The notes: generated from the sequence alone by a model not told the origin. Shown: positions 11,031-22,536, numbered from the stretch's first letter. The stretch: DNA of 64,000 nt from Hyaloscypha bicolor E (GCF_002865645.1 NW_020194558.1:2818014-2882013), one strand, 5' to 3'. Made by a program: numbers and translations.

Positions 11031-12786
11031 CTAATTCCTGAGAAGTACCTGCGCTACCGTGTCTCGCAGTTGTCGCAGCGCAGACTCTGCCTGCACTGCC
11101 CTCTGTCGCAGTTGAAGTTCCTGCTGTACTCCTCGCAGCCGTTGCTGGTTGAGCCCTGCGTGTAACACTCGCGCTCTTGCCAGTTCGTTTTCTCTCTGTG
11201 TGATTCTCTCTCGCAGTTCCTGCAGTTCGCGTACAATCGTACCGTTCGTTACCGTTACCGTTAAATGGCCACCCTCGCCTACCTCGAATTCAATTCCAAG
11301 ATTCCGCAGGTGATGCACCACTCGGTTAACTACGATATGAGAATCAACTTCAACATTCCAACTTCTTGCCTTTGTGTAAAGCAGAGGAACTGTACCTATG
11401 TTCTGGATGACCCACTGCAGCATGTTACGAGGCATGTTATCACGTGCACGTGGATTGACTCGATGCGCAATTGCGGAAACTATAGATCTTCCAGTTAACA
11501 AGTGGACCTGTAGCCAAGACGGGCGTCCGTACAAATTCTTTGGTCAAATTCGTCCATTGTCATAGGCTCGCCTGAAGTTACCGGCCCTTCTGTTGTTCCT
11601 GGCTCTTCTGGAGAGGCTGCTTCTTCAGGTGAGTCAGACTCTTCTGGTGTGTCCCAATCATCTCCAGCTCCTCCTCGCAAGTGAAGTCTTGGCTCTTCCT
11701 CTCTTCCATCCTCACGCTCTGGGTCTTCGCTCATTGGCTGAACTTGTGGGTACAGTCGACTTTCCCGGATGCGTTCTGGGACGAGTGTGAAATGTAGTCT
11801 CTCTAAAGGTTCTTGGACTATTTGGATTGGGTGCGAATGCGCAGCGAAAGAATTCTCCTGTCGCTGTTCTTGAGATCTTCGGGCCGGGTTCAAATGTTGC
11901 CGGGTTGCTGGGTCCTCATTCTGTTCACAGCGTACGGCTTCGTGGAGCCTTTGGGCTTGTTGATACAGTCGTTCTAGGTCCACTCTGAAAGTCCGAACAA
12001 CCGTCTCCAAATTGTCTGCTACATGCTGTCCCAAGTCGACTGTTGCTTGAACCAAATCTGATGCTGCAGTTTCACCGGAAATCCCTCGGCGGGTAGGGTC
12101 AATCCCTCGCATCTCGACGTCTGTTCTCAACAGCGTCGGTCCGGCCGGTGGTTCAGGGAAGCGGTGTTCGGAGGTACTTGGGTGATGTTGGTGATTTCGC
12201 TCATGTGGTATATCTGTGGATTGCATTTCTCTGTCAGTCTCTGCGCCAAGAGTTCGCAAGCTTTGGAGGACATACCTGCTCCACGAGCCAACCCTATCAA
12301 ATGAGATCTTTGCGACTGATAGGTAAGCTGAACGGCATGTTGCACATGAGCAACGTGCGTCTTCAGTTGAATTATGGTCCAGCACCTCAGAGGCAGTATG
12401 AAGTACTGTAGGGCTTCTTCCGGTCCTTGGAAGGGTTGATGGGCCCTCAATCTCCCAATCATGTCATTGTACCCGTATGGAGCGTAGTGGAGTTGGTATT
12501 CTAGGACAGCGACTTCTTCTTTAAAATATGCTGCACATTGAATGCGTTGAGCCATCATTTGTGCTTGTTGAATTTCTGGTGTATAGTGGTGCATCTGTTG
12601 AGTAAGTTGGTTGGCTCTCCTATCGACTGCGTTTGGGTTGTTAGCAAGCCATCCGCCAAGGCTTATCCAGGCATGGATGGCAAGGCCGTCCGTAAAAGAG
12701 AAGTTAGCTAGAATTCAAGAGACCTGTGAGGGGCAGGAAACCTTACAATAGAAGGTGTCATTTGTCTGTGGTGGAGGCTGAGCCAT
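11031..12786 (-). CDS. hypothetical protein with C-terminal coiled coil
   Basis: My splice model has four exons, 12786-12747, 12707-12276, 12213-11582 and 11537-11031, giving 536 aa. All three junctions are phase-consistent, with GT..AG introns of 39, 62 and 44 nt. No family is recognised. Residues about 1-157 are helical and Gln-rich (QQAQMMAQRIQ). The middle (about 160-365) is charged and Pro/Glu-rich, with PEE repeats and an LHLRGG sequence. After the third intron comes a globular stretch (TGRSIVSAIAHRVNP) resembling a small alpha/beta module, then a long coiled coil (about the last 70 aa, Leu/Arg/Gln/Glu-rich). The third intron is the weakest call: without it the frame ends at 11495, leaving a second orphan ORF. 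A scaffold-like role is only a guess. Confidence 0.6.
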
Positions 12787-13419
12787 GATTTCTGCTTTAT
12801 CGAGATCGCGGATTGGTGAAACGAATGCGGAAATGATATCCAAGCGAATGTTGATTAAAGCGAATGGAAGGTTGATGGGATGTTGATGAAGACCAAGATT
12901 GTTTATATTGGTGTTTTGGTGGGATGGGACAATGAGATCAAGAGAACAAGAGAACAATCCTCAAAAGACAATAGGAAGGAGCCACCCTCGGGGACGCGGA
13001 GCTCTGGATGCCATTTAAGGCAAGAGCGTTTCGCGAAAGAACATGAAAATCTTCTAACATAGAATTGTCTACAGTTTCTGTAAGGCGAATTATTGATTCG
13101 ATCTTAGAGAACATCTAGAGTTTTGCTTGCTGTATTGATCTTCAAGAGATTGAAAAGGGGGTTAGGTCACGTGGTATAAAGCATTTTCAATTGTAGAAAG
13201 TCGGTAATATCTTGGCTTGACGATATAAGAAGTGATTCAAAAAGAACTAACTATTTCTCGTACATCAGTTTTATGTTTGAGATGTTCATGTGAAGTGGTT
13301 GAAACAAGGGTGTCGCCAATCAGATCTGAGGTTGCTTTTGCCTCGCTTCGCTGCAACCTCCAACAGCAACGATATATCACCTCCGGCCAGGGTTCTGACC
13401 TTCACCACACATCGCAAAT
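12787..13419. promoter_or_regulatory. divergent intergenic promoter region
   Basis: 633 bp between the divergent hypothetical gene and THG1. A CACGTG E-box-type hexamer (Cbf1-like site by sequence only) is at about 13169-13174. No coding sequence is supported here. Confidence 0.4.
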
Positions 13420-14642
13420 ATGGCGAACTCGAAGTAAGCTTTAGAGATTCCCTATATCGAGCTCGAGATTGACTGAATGTACGTAGATATGAGTACGTCA
13501 AATCCTTCGAGCAGCCGGATCTGCTTCTACCCAATACCTGGATCGTCATCCGCATTGATGGCAAAGGATTCCACAAGTGAGCTCGCACCCTTTTCGCCAT
13601 GTTCAATAGCTCATGATGGATAGGTTTTCAACCAAGTACTCCTTCGAGAAGCCAAATGATCGCCGGGCACTCGATCTCATGAATGCAGCTGCCAAGGCCG
13701 TCATGACTGAGCTGCCGGACATTGTCATCGCATACGGAATTAGTGATGAATACAGGTATCCATCTCCTGCCTGATTCCAGCCTCATTAAACTTCTAATTA
13801 TTTCACCACTTCAGCTTCGTATTCCACAAATCCTGTGCACTCTTCGAAAGGCGTTCAAGGTATAACCCCCTGCACTTCCTTTCTCAAGGCAAGAATCTGA
13901 CATTGGCAGCAAACTTGTGACGACGATCGTGTCAATATTCACAGCTTATTACGTTCATCTTTGGTCTTCTTTCTTCCCCGAGACGCCCCTGTCGCCCCCT
14001 CTGCCGAGTTTCGACGGCAGAGCGGTGCAGTATCCGAGCATGCAGAATTTGAGAGATTATATGAGCTGGCGGCAAGTCGATTGTAAGCTGCCCGTGGTGA
14101 CATGCAAGGAATGCTGGCTAATCCTGCGAAGGTCACATCAACAATCTCTACAATACGACGTTCTGGGCACTGATCCAGATTGGAGGACTGGATGCGAAGA
14201 GTGCTGAGAAGGAGCTTTCTGTGTGTTTGTTCGAGTGAAGATGTGAAAATGCTGACCAAAACAGGGTTCGATGGCTGCCGACAAGAACGAGATCTTGTTT
14301 TCTAGATTCAAAATCAATTATAACAATGAGCCGGAGATATATAAGAAGGGTAGTGTGGTTCTCAGAGATGTGAGTGGCTGTGGACCATTATCCCTCCGCA
14401 TCGACTGATCAGCTCAGTATGAACTTGTCGAGCCCGGATCAGCCTCAGAAGTTATCGACGAAGACTTAGTAAAGACAGTTGAGCAGGTTGCGCTGTCCAA
14501 GACGCAAGAAGAGAATGACAAGAAGCGGAGAGCCAAAGCAAGAATCACGGTGCAGCACGTGGACATTATCAAGGATGAGTTCTGGGAGAGAAGACCTTGG
14601 TTGCTCTCAAACAAACCGGGCAAGATACCCAAGGAGCCGTGA
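13420..14642 (+). CDS. THG1: tRNA(His) guanylyltransferase
   Basis: Eight exons: 13420-13433, 13487-13576, 13624-13755, 13815-13859, 13910-14082, 14132-14220, 14265-14369 and 14418-14642. They sum to 873 nt, or 290 aa, with every junction in phase. Thg1 adds the essential G-1 to the 5' end of tRNA(His) by 3'-5' polymerisation. The metal-binding catalytic residues are visible in [13 protein letters not shown] (Asp) and SDEYSFVF (Asp-Glu). The signature [15 protein letters not shown] (C-H-x-N-N-L-Y-N-T, with the Asn that contacts nucleotide) is formed across intron 5, and [20 protein letters not shown] is also intact. The first exon is only 14 nt. The gene is intron-dense for its size, with seven introns of about 44-60 nt. 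It is essential in yeast; nuclear/cytoplasmic. Confidence 0.95.
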
Positions 14643-14733
14643 TTCATTTCAACTGGATAACTGGAAGCGCTGGAAATGCATATCATGATCACCATAGTGA
14701 TAATTCCCAAACGCCATGCTGATCTTGTAGTAA

Positions 14734-15483
14734 TCACTCCTTCCGTCTCTTTTTCTTCTTCGCCTTTTCAGATTGAGCCTCTAGTTCTTTTTGCTCTGCT
14801 TCACGTGCGAGCTTCTTCAGTCGCTTTCTTTCTTTTCTTTGCACCTTGGTTTCGGGTTCCTCCACCCTTTGGTCGTCCTTCACTTGTGTATCCGGTCCAT
14901 CTTGAACGAGTCCGTGGGCCTTCAATGCGTTCTTCGTGGCTTTTCTTGCCCTCCGCTCTTCCTTCGCCTCACTCCGCTCACTGCCATCCTCCACTTCTTC
15001 AGCAGTGTTCAATTCTTTATCCCCTGAAGCTCTCTTCGCAGCCTTCCTCGCCCTTCTCTCCTCCTTACTCTCCTTTTCATTTTTACCTCTCCTCCTCTTC
15101 TTCCTCGGCGGCTCTTCACTCCCCTCGTTACTCTCAGGTGTAATCGTCCCACTCAAACACTCTCCCCGCACAAAGCTCGCATACAACCCGCCCTTACTCC
15201 CAACCCACTTCGCACCTCCCTTCGCAACCATATCCAACCCACCACTCGACACGGTCTGCACCACCTGTCCCTGTTTCGAAGTATCCAATCCTTTCAACGA
15301 GCTATCGAATGCATTCATCCACCACATATCGCTCGTTTTATGTTGCTTCTTGCCCAATCCGAGATTGTTTTGTTTTTGGGATACGAGGAGGGGTTTCGAG
15401 AGGCCGATGGAATTGTTTGTTGGATGAAGGGAATTACCTGTCCCGCGCCATCCTTGGGAGGTGAGGAGTGCGTGGGCGTTCAT
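14734..15483 (-). CDS. Tma23-like nucleolar G-patch protein
   Basis: 249 aa if started at the Met before NAHALLTSQGWRGTG; an in-frame Met at 15540 would add 19 aa. The N-terminal 60 residues carry a G-patch-like motif (SQGWRGTGNSL, then IGLSKPLLVSQKQNNLGLGKKQ) followed by WWMNAFDSSLKGLD, the arrangement found in fungal Tma23 and related Pxr1/PinX1 proteins. The second half is Lys/Arg/Glu-rich, with two EERRARKA(A/T)K blocks and a KKKKRRKE tail, a typical nucleolar localisation sequence. A role in ribosome biogenesis is inferred from yeast Tma23. The 3' end lies about 90 bp from THG1 (convergent). Confidence 0.75.
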   Translation of the reverse strand: MNAHALLTSQGWRGTGNSLHPTNNSIGLSKPLLVSQKQNNLGLGKKQHKTSDMWWMNAFDSSLKGLDTSKQGQVVQTVSSGGLDMVAKGGAKWVGSKGGLYASFVRGECLSGTITPESNEGSEEPPRKKRRRGKNEKESKEERRARKAAKRASGDKELNTAEEVEDGSERSEAKEERRARKATKNALKAHGLVQDGPDTQVKDDQRVEEPETKVQRKERKRLKKLAREAEQKELEAQSEKAKKKKRRKE

Positions 15484-15780
15484 TGTGGAGGTGCGCAGAG
15501 ACGTGCGCTCTGATGAAGTTGTCTCAAGGATTTTGTTCATTTTGTTATCGCAGTCTCCGGAATTTCTTGCAATCTTAGCGCGGATTATGTAAGCGATCCC
15601 TCCTTTCGGGTAATAACTTCACCTCAACTTTCTTCACTTGCCAAGCTTTGAACCAAATCCCCCAAACCTTGCTTGAAAGACTGTATCTTTTCATGATGTA
15701 CGATCGTACATGTCGTTTCCTGAAGTCGTCCTTCCGTCTTTCAAACGAGAGGTTCCCATCAAGGCCTCTCCCTCTCCACA

Positions 15781-17721
15781 ATGCCGTACCTCCCATATGA
15801 AGAGCCGGGAATCACCACCATCCTCTCCTTGACTTCCTTTCTCCTGCTCCTAAATGGAGTTCGATACATCCTCGATCGCCTCCTCTACTGCGGCATCATT
15901 GGCGAAATCTTGATCGGAGTGATCTGGAGTCTCCCAGTTGGCGGAACTGCATGGCTCACAAAAGGAATGCAAGAAACCATCCAAGCACTGGGCTATCTTG
16001 GTCTCATTGGACTTGTATTTGAGGGCGGCCTTACCACGAATCTTGCTTTGCTGCGTAAAACTGCTTACATGTCGATTTCCGTTGCAACGATCGGTCTCTT
16101 AATGCCCATTGCTTTGTCATTCATCTTGCTTGTTTTGCCTTTCTCCAGCAGCTCTGGAGTTGCATATCCGAGTCCACTAGCAAGCTTTTCAGCGGGTGCT
16201 TCATTGTGTTCAACTTCTTTGGGGACAACATTTGCTATTCTGTCTTCTGCGGGTATGCAGCAAACGCGGGCTGGTATTGTGCTTGTGGGAGCTGCCATGA
16301 TGGATGATGTTGTGGGGCTAGTCATGGTCAACATTGTCACTACTCTTGGAGAAGGAGGGGCAGGAGGTTGGCCGATCGCTAGACCTATCGTTGCGAGTTT
16401 TGGGCTATTGCTGGTCACTTTGGCTATTGCTCCATTCGTGCTGAGTCCCGTTTGGCGCTGGACGACAGCTCATGCGAGGTCTATCAGGGATCCCAACGCT
16501 GAAGAAACGACTGGACCTCTCCAACAAATTGTCAAACGGCTCATAAGCAGAATCCCGCAACTCAACTTTATTTTGGCGACTGCCGTCCTAATCATCTTTG
16601 TCACCATAGCAGCCTTTATCGATGCCTCCGTTCTGTTTGCTGCCTTCATCGCAGGTGGTGTGGTGAGCTTCCTTTGGGGCCGGAACCAAGACCAAGACGA
16701 GATAGTTCAACATGACGGCCCATCAATGATGTATGAGCAATACTTCAAGTCGGTAATGGATTTCATCCTGGTTCCATTCTTCTTTGTAAGTACGCTTTCC
16801 CATACTCTTTATCTTTGGAGGAAATTTTGCAGCCTCGGCTTCAAGCTTTCAATGGCAGTGCAAATGTGAAGCGAATTTTAGCAAACTCAACTTCAATGAC
16901 CGCAAGAAATAGTCTGGCCATTTTGGATTCATTGTTTCTTGTCAATTTGGTATCCCTTTTTACGCGAGGTGGTGTGCAGATACGGAAACTTGTAGAGAAT
17001 TCTGAAAATCCTCATTTGCGGCATAGTATGCTCCCTTTGTCTTTGCATTTAGGCGTCTTCATCTTTTGCATGCTCTTTGCCCTTGCTATGCATGTTATTG
17101 ATCCTCATCAGAGGTGTTGTAGTGAAATGCTCTAGCCGAATTCAAAGCATTGACTGCTCCATTCCTTCTTGCTAACGACTTCATCGACAGGCTTCCATCG
17201 GCTTTTCCATCCCAATCACAGATATGTTTCAAGGTTCAATCGTTTGGAAAGGAATCGTATACTCGATCTTGATGGTAATCGCCAAAGGCCTTGTCAGTCT
17301 TGTGATATACTATGACTACTTCTCGAAGCGGCTACACACCAAAAAGAAGCCTATTATCGCCCGGATAACTCGACACATCCCTCTTCGTCTCATCTCGAGG
17401 CCGGACCTCGATGCCTCTCGAGTTGAAGCCGAAACAGAGCAGATTAGTTCCAGTCCACCCCACACAATAGCCTTGCTTGTCGGGTTTGCCATGATCGCAA
17501 GAGGAGAGATCGGATTTCTGATAGCTTCTTTATCTCAGAGCTCTGGGACATTGATCTTGAAGAATAAAGGTGGACCTGATACGCAAGGCTCTGGAGAAGA
17601 AATATTTCTGGTCATTGTTTGGGCCGTGGTTCTTTGTACTATTATTGGGCCAGTGGGAGTTGGAATTATGGTCAGACGGCTCAGACAATGGGATCCCGCA
17701 GCTTACAGGGACTGGCTTTGA
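15781..17721 (+). CDS. cation/proton antiporter (CPA/Kef-like)
   Basis: Two exons, 15781-16785 and 17191-17721, give 511 aa with a phase-0 junction. There are about 12 hydrophobic segments. The family motif GLVFEGGLTTNL is near residue 80, and an Asp-Asp pair sits in the ion-binding helix (GAAMMDDVVGLVMV, about residue 178), the arrangement of electrogenic exchangers. The C-terminal half holds GFAMIARGEIGFLIASLS, the conserved helix 10-11 segment with the basic residue. A role in Na+/H+ or K+/H+ exchange at the plasma or an internal membrane is inferred. The intron is 405 nt, several times longer than other introns in the window, and contains its own open frame (16815-17135), which suggests inserted sequence. 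Confidence 0.85.
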
Positions 17722-17889
17722 TAGCCATAATTCGGATCAGAGCCTGCAATTGCTCTGGTGGGACCAGAACTATGTGATATCAGTTGCCGGAGTTCAAGGG
17801 GAAAGGAAACGGGGTATCTTGTTGTCCCATGCGGAAGCAGAACAATGAGATGAAGCCTCAACACTTTAGACCGAGAGGAGGTAAATAAG

Positions 17890-19910
17890 GGCTATGGGTT
17901 CAATTGTCGGTCAGAACGGAGCAAAGAGATCAGACCAAAAGGGAGACATAGGACATCAGCACCAAGCAAAGACATCAGAGCGAAAGGGACGGAATCTGCA
18001 ATTGTCCTATGCTGAATAAGCATAACAGCACCGGTGATTGGACTTCCATTTGATATGAACGACCCCTCCGCCCTCCCCATCGTACTCCAGACAATTACAC
18101 CGCCACCTCCTCCCACGCACCTCGTGCAAACCTCACCAGCTCCAACACCTCCTTCCAGCCCCGCAACTGCCCCCCCGAGATGCTCCTCCATTGTCCACAC
18201 AAATTTGTGTACCAAGTCCTCCAGCTCCCTAAGAATCTTGACAACGTCCCCTTTCACATGCTTCACCCGCCGCTTGTTGCAGCGTGCGAAGAGCCGGGCT
18301 TTGGTGGCGACAGCTTCAATGGACTGGTGCAGATAAGAAGACTAGTACTTTTCGTTAGTCGAGTTCCTTTGGTCTGGAGATCGGCACGAAGGTGGGAGAT
18401 ATAGGAACGAAGGACACACGAAGGAAGTTATCGTGATGAAAATAGGACCGAAACAAAGGAATTTAGTGTTGTGAAAATAGGAGTGCAATGAAGGAACTTA
18501 TCGTATTGTTTCGCTCCCAACTATCAGAGCGAAACAAAGTAAGTTATTGTGTGAAAAGATCAGATGACGCTCAAATGAGAAGTTCTTGTCATCTCAAGTG
18601 AACAAGAATATCAGATAACGCTCAAATGAGAAGTTCATATCATCTCAATTGAACAAGAACATCAGATAACACTGAAACGATAATTTGTTGTCATCTGAAG
18701 TTAACAGAAGATCGGATGACACCCAACAGCTTTCGAGGTAGTAACGTAAGTGCTCGATGAGCGTTAATAACGGAAACGGTTCCGGTTCAAACTTCTTTTT
18801 CCTCGATTGGCGCTTTGTATATGCCTTCACAACTACTTTCGCATAAGCTAGGTATTATGAACATAAAGAACCATGCGCAATCAATTTGTTTTGTGCTTTG
18901 TTTATTGTGATTTGTGAAGGTGCCATAGAGCATAGGTGGAACTTTCGGAGTTGGGAGGGCCTCTGCTGCTGGAAGTGAAGGTGAGGCAGCCGTCGGATTT
19001 GTTGCTCGAGTTTGCCCCCTCGTGACTAAAAGAACCCCAATGATTAGTTTGTGTCAATTCGAGCTCAGTTGGAGGGTTACCAGTACTTTTGCGAGCTGGA
19101 AACAGACAGTATGGTTTGAGATGATCCAATTTGAGCGAAATGTCTTGTACCAAGCTGCTCGCTCGTCCTGTTGTCTGTGGTAGTCCTGCCCAATCACCGT
19201 CCTTGTTTTTCAGGGAGGAAAGTTTGTAGCATTTGCGTCGTTTCCTGTAGCTACTGGGCAAGACTAAATACTCCTTAGCGTGAAAGTTAAGCGAGATAAG
19301 TGCCTGAGGCTTAAGCGAAGTTCTCCCCTTCACAACGTCCATAAATAAGGTACCTCTCATATGCGAGAGGAACAAGAAGTTTGAAAGCACTGCCGAGGTA
19401 GATGAAGTACTCAGGCAACAATGGTTCAAACATCAAGTGTATAAGAAGAAATGGCACGATTGGAGAGAAGAATATCTCAGTGACTCCCTCCCTATCTGAA
19501 CTAGGCAGGGACATGAGAGCGAAGCCAAATGACGATTTCTTATCATCTGAAGTCACAGAAAAATATAGGGACGAAACAAGTAGTATCGCTGCTAAGATCA
19601 GATCAAAACTGACGCCAATCCGCCAGATATCAGAGATAAAGGGAGACAGAACAAGCAATTATCCCATGCGGAAGCAAGAACAACCAGCTTAAAGCTGTCC
19701 CAGTTCTCAAGAGTCCAGACTGAAAGAAAAAAGACCAGAGCGAAACTGACGCCGCTCTATTAGGATATCAGATAATGACTTGTTATTATCTGAACAGAGC
19801 AGAAATATCGGAACGAAGCTAGCGTGCTTCTCTCAATAGATAGGAGCGAAGGGAAGAAGATCAGAGCGAAGCTGACGCTGGTCTGCCAGATATCAGATAA
19901 AAGACAGTGG
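17890..19910. repeat. degenerate interspersed repeat family (ATCAGAGCGAA modules)
   Basis: About 2 kb without a credible gene, built from decayed copies of short modules. Three copies of a module of about 45 bp begin near 19595, 19731 and 19858; each contains a form of GAGCGAARCTGACGC followed by AGATATCAGA. A 51-bp tandem array starts at 18559, 18610, 18661 and 18711, and each unit pairs ATCAGATRAC with a later GTCATCTSA, so it could fold. A clean hairpin (TCAGATAAT, 8-nt loop, ATTATCTGA) is at 19768-19793. Related sequences recur at 6.6-7.1 kb and at the window start. The minus-strand ORF at 18902-19429 has no recognisable content. Confidence 0.7.
18559..18720. repeat. 51-bp tandem array, hairpin-forming units
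   Basis: Three units plus the start of a fourth have a period of 51, 51 and 50 bp. Each begins ATCAGATRAC(G/A)CTSAAA and includes, about 30 nt later, TCATCTSAA, complementary to its own start. Later units have accumulated changes, so the array is not recent. Confidence 0.75.
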
Positions 19911-20445
19911 TCCTTACAGAGTTGCAGGCGGCTTCGAGCCGATCTGAGGCGACACCGTCTAGGTATCCGATAACGGTGGTAGAGGTAGCAAACTCAATAA
20001 CATGGACGAAGAGGTTATTCAGATGATAGAGGTCTAGTAGTAACTTGGGTGGATTTCCAAGGCCGCGGCGTGCGAGGTAGGCGACCGTGGACATGTCTAT
20101 GTCGTGGGTAATCGATCTGACTGTCTCTTCTGCGTGCGAGGCGATTTCGGCAATGTGTGATAGTACTGGACCGGCGACGTCCATGGCGATAGGAGCGGGA
20201 GTGGGAGTAGAAGAGGGAGCGGCGACGGGAAGGTGGTATTGCTCCGCCTTGGGCGGGCACTTGTTGTGGTGGAGGAAGAGGTGATGATGACGCGGTCTCT
20301 TCAGACTCGGCCATAGTAGAGCTGAAGTCGTTGTCCTCGGAGTTGTGGGACAATGGGGATAATTGTTTATGCAAGGCTTGAGACATAAACTGTCGCTGTG
20401 GTGTGTGTGCGGTGTTCGTGGTCGTGGTGGAGCTTGGATGTTCAA
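19861..20445 (-). CDS. possible hypothetical gene, model uncertain
   Basis: A minus-strand open frame of 194 codons. The first 90 codons are compositionally odd (His/Pro/Thr-rich) and overlap another open minus frame (20455-20015) that starts with a Ser/Thr-rich sequence. From MDVAGPVLSHIAEIASHAEE onward the sequence looks protein-like and helical (HDIDMSTVAYLARRGLGN). A good 5' splice site (GTAAGG) lies at about 19916 after AACSV, so the real gene probably continues in further exons to the left, and the last codons here read into a repeat module. No family is recognised and the start codon is unclear. Confidence 0.3.
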   Translation of the reverse strand: MNIQAPPRPRTPHTHHSDSLCLKPCINNYPHCPTTPRTTTSALLWPSLKRPRHHHLFLHHNKCPPKAEQYHLPVAAPSSTPTPAPIAMDVAGPVLSHIAEIASHAEETVRSITHDIDMSTVAYLARRGLGNPPKLLLDLYHLNNLFVHVIEFATSTTVIGYLDGVASDRLEAACNSVRTTVFYLISGRPASASL

Positions 20446-20529
20446 GAGTTGTCAAGTACAGTCGAAGTTTTTGATATTTCGATAAGGGGGTGACGTCCTT
20501 TCAACAAAAGGCTACCCGGGCATATTCAC

Positions 20530-21770
20530 TCTTGGTGTTTTGAGGTTCTGGATATTCAATTTTCAGGAGTTCCCTGGAACGTTTGTGGACCACCACTTCA
20601 TTCTTTCACACCAAAGTTGAACATTGTGGGGAGGCATACGGAGCTGTACACACACTTGTCGACCTTCCGAGTCCTTCGAGATGTTGGATTCTTATTGTTC
20701 AGGAGTTGCCTGGAACCTTTATGGGCCGCAAACTATCAATATTCGGGACTATGCTGGAGCATGTGTGAAGCACCGGCTCTCGATGTTCAGCGGCTCGTTT
20801 GAATATTTGCGGACCGCCAGCTTTCAATGCCCCACATGCAAGTTGCACATTTCCCAAATCCGGAGGGCCTGTATCATCGAAGACTTCGCGGTGTCGAATT
20901 CTCAATGTCCAGGAATTTGGTGGAAGATTTGTGAAATACCAGCTTCCAATGTCCTCCAACGAAGCTGGACATTGTGGCAAGGCGGAAGAAGTTGTATTCT
21001 TGAAGCCAAGCTCAGCTGGTTGTCTCGATCAGACTAGGACATTGGGTAGAGCTTCTGCAGTTGTTCGCGGATATGTTGCTACTTTGTTGCTTAAATGTTT
21101 CGAGGTCACCGAGCAGGACCAAGTCAGGAGGGGCTTCGTTTAGGAAAACGGAGCGGGACTGTCACTGTCATCGCTTTTCAACCATTTGAGTCTTCAAAGT
21201 TTTGGATTCTCGATGCCCAGAAGGTTGCTAGAATATTTCGATCCGCTCGTTGTCAATGACCCACAAACAGCTGGACATTGTGGGTTGGTCTTCGAAACCA
21301 AGCCCAGCTTGTTGTCTGCATCCTTCTGGAACATTTGGGTGGAGTGTCTCCTATTTTAGTTGCTCGAGAATAGGATGGTACTTCGATCCTTAGAAGATCG
21401 GAGGTCTCCAGGTAAAACCAAAGGAGAGAGCTTCTGCTGACAATATTATGCTGTAATGGAAGGTGAAGATGGACTTGATGAGCTGCTCAGGAGTATCGAA
21501 GTGAAGGTGAAAGGCAGTAAGGTCCTGCCATAGCCCTATTTGATTCGCAACTCAGATGTTCAGTGGCTGTCATGTACAAGTAATCAGAGAGACCCTTTTT
21601 ACTCGCCGCTTCGATGTTTGCAGATGGTCAGGTGCCAACAAGTAGTAGGAATCTTTTGGTGGGGGGGCTTCATCGCCACTTGTCAACACTTCGAGTCTTC
21701 GAAGCCCTGGAATCTCGATATTCAATGCTTTGCTGGAATATTTCTGAACTATGACTATTAATTTTTCAGT
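20530..21770. repeat. gene-free block of degenerate ~50-bp repeats
   Basis: At least six diverged copies of a core of about 50 bp occur at irregular spacing (near 20551, 20688, 20781, 20898, 21210 and 21714). Each has a form of GATGTTCAGG, then TGGAATATTTGTGGA and CAGCTTTCAATG. A second element (GCTGGACATTGTGG) recurs near 20616, 20964 and 21270. No open frame here is credible. Confidence 0.65.
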
Positions 21771-22209
21771 ATGAAGCGAGAGGTTATAATCTCTGTCGGG
21801 AGATGGAATCAACGAGCAATGCCCTTGGAATTTGCCAAGCTGGAGCCGAGCTCCATATCTGAACAGTATGGGGACTTTGTGACAGAGTTTCTGGAGTTTT
21901 TGAGTTGCTCGAAAAACCCAACGAGGTAGGCAAGCTGGCAGAGCTAGGAATGAAGGCCAGCAACCTTTTTAATAGGAATGAGAGCAGGTCACAATTCGAG
22001 CAGACTTATCTGTTGAAACTATAGGGTCTTCGTTTGCGGCTACGATATATCTGCTGGTGCGCTGCTTATCCGCATCAGTAGGGGTTATCGATCACGGGCC
22101 TCCCTTTTTCAACTACAGGCTTCTTCTCTAAAGGTGCAGGCCAGGGGCGAGGAGATTTACATTGTACAGTACATGTTCGGATTTGGAAGGCAGCTGGAGG
22201 GACATGTGA
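21771..22209. other. intergenic, nothing recognised
   Basis: About 440 bp of mixed composition. I see no gene, repeat or structural signal that I can support. Confidence 0.4.
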
Positions 22210-22536
22210 GTAGGGATGGGCTAAATTTAATGATTTAATTAAATAATAATGGTCTAGCCATTATTTATTAATAATGGTCAAGCCAAATATTATATGCAGA
22301 ATTTTATACTACTTTTGTACTAGAATTATACCAGGCTAGTACAAATATAGGACAATTCTAAAAGAAATTCTCGAGTTATGTAAAAAATCCCAAGTATCAT
22401 TCAAGTTTCGGGCTTACCTATTTAGGAAGCCCTTGTGCCACTGGCCCACTTTAATATAATGCTTAGTGGTCAATATACCGTTATATTTAATTATATAATA
22501 ATGGTCAAGCTAAATCCTTCATTAAGCCATCCCTAC
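22210..22536. mobile_element. hAT-like MITE (non-autonomous)
   Basis: A 327-bp AT-rich element bounded by inverted GTAGGGATGG (22210-22219) and CCATCCCTAC (22527-22536). The similarity continues inward in weaker form (AATGGTCWAGC elements on both sides). It has no coding capacity. TAGGGATGG-type ends are typical of fungal hAT elements. Flanks read CATGTGAG on the left and CATGATGT on the right, a possible but imperfect 8-bp target duplication. Confidence 0.7.

Noticed and set aside
17892..18266. 124-codon minus ORF and overlapping plus ORF (18034-18336)
   Set aside because: Pro/Gly-rich mirror frames over a CCT/CCA-rich stretch; neither resembles a protein family.
18902..19429. 175-codon minus-strand ORF
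   Set aside because: Lies inside the degenerate repeat region, has no recognisable motif and no splice or start support.
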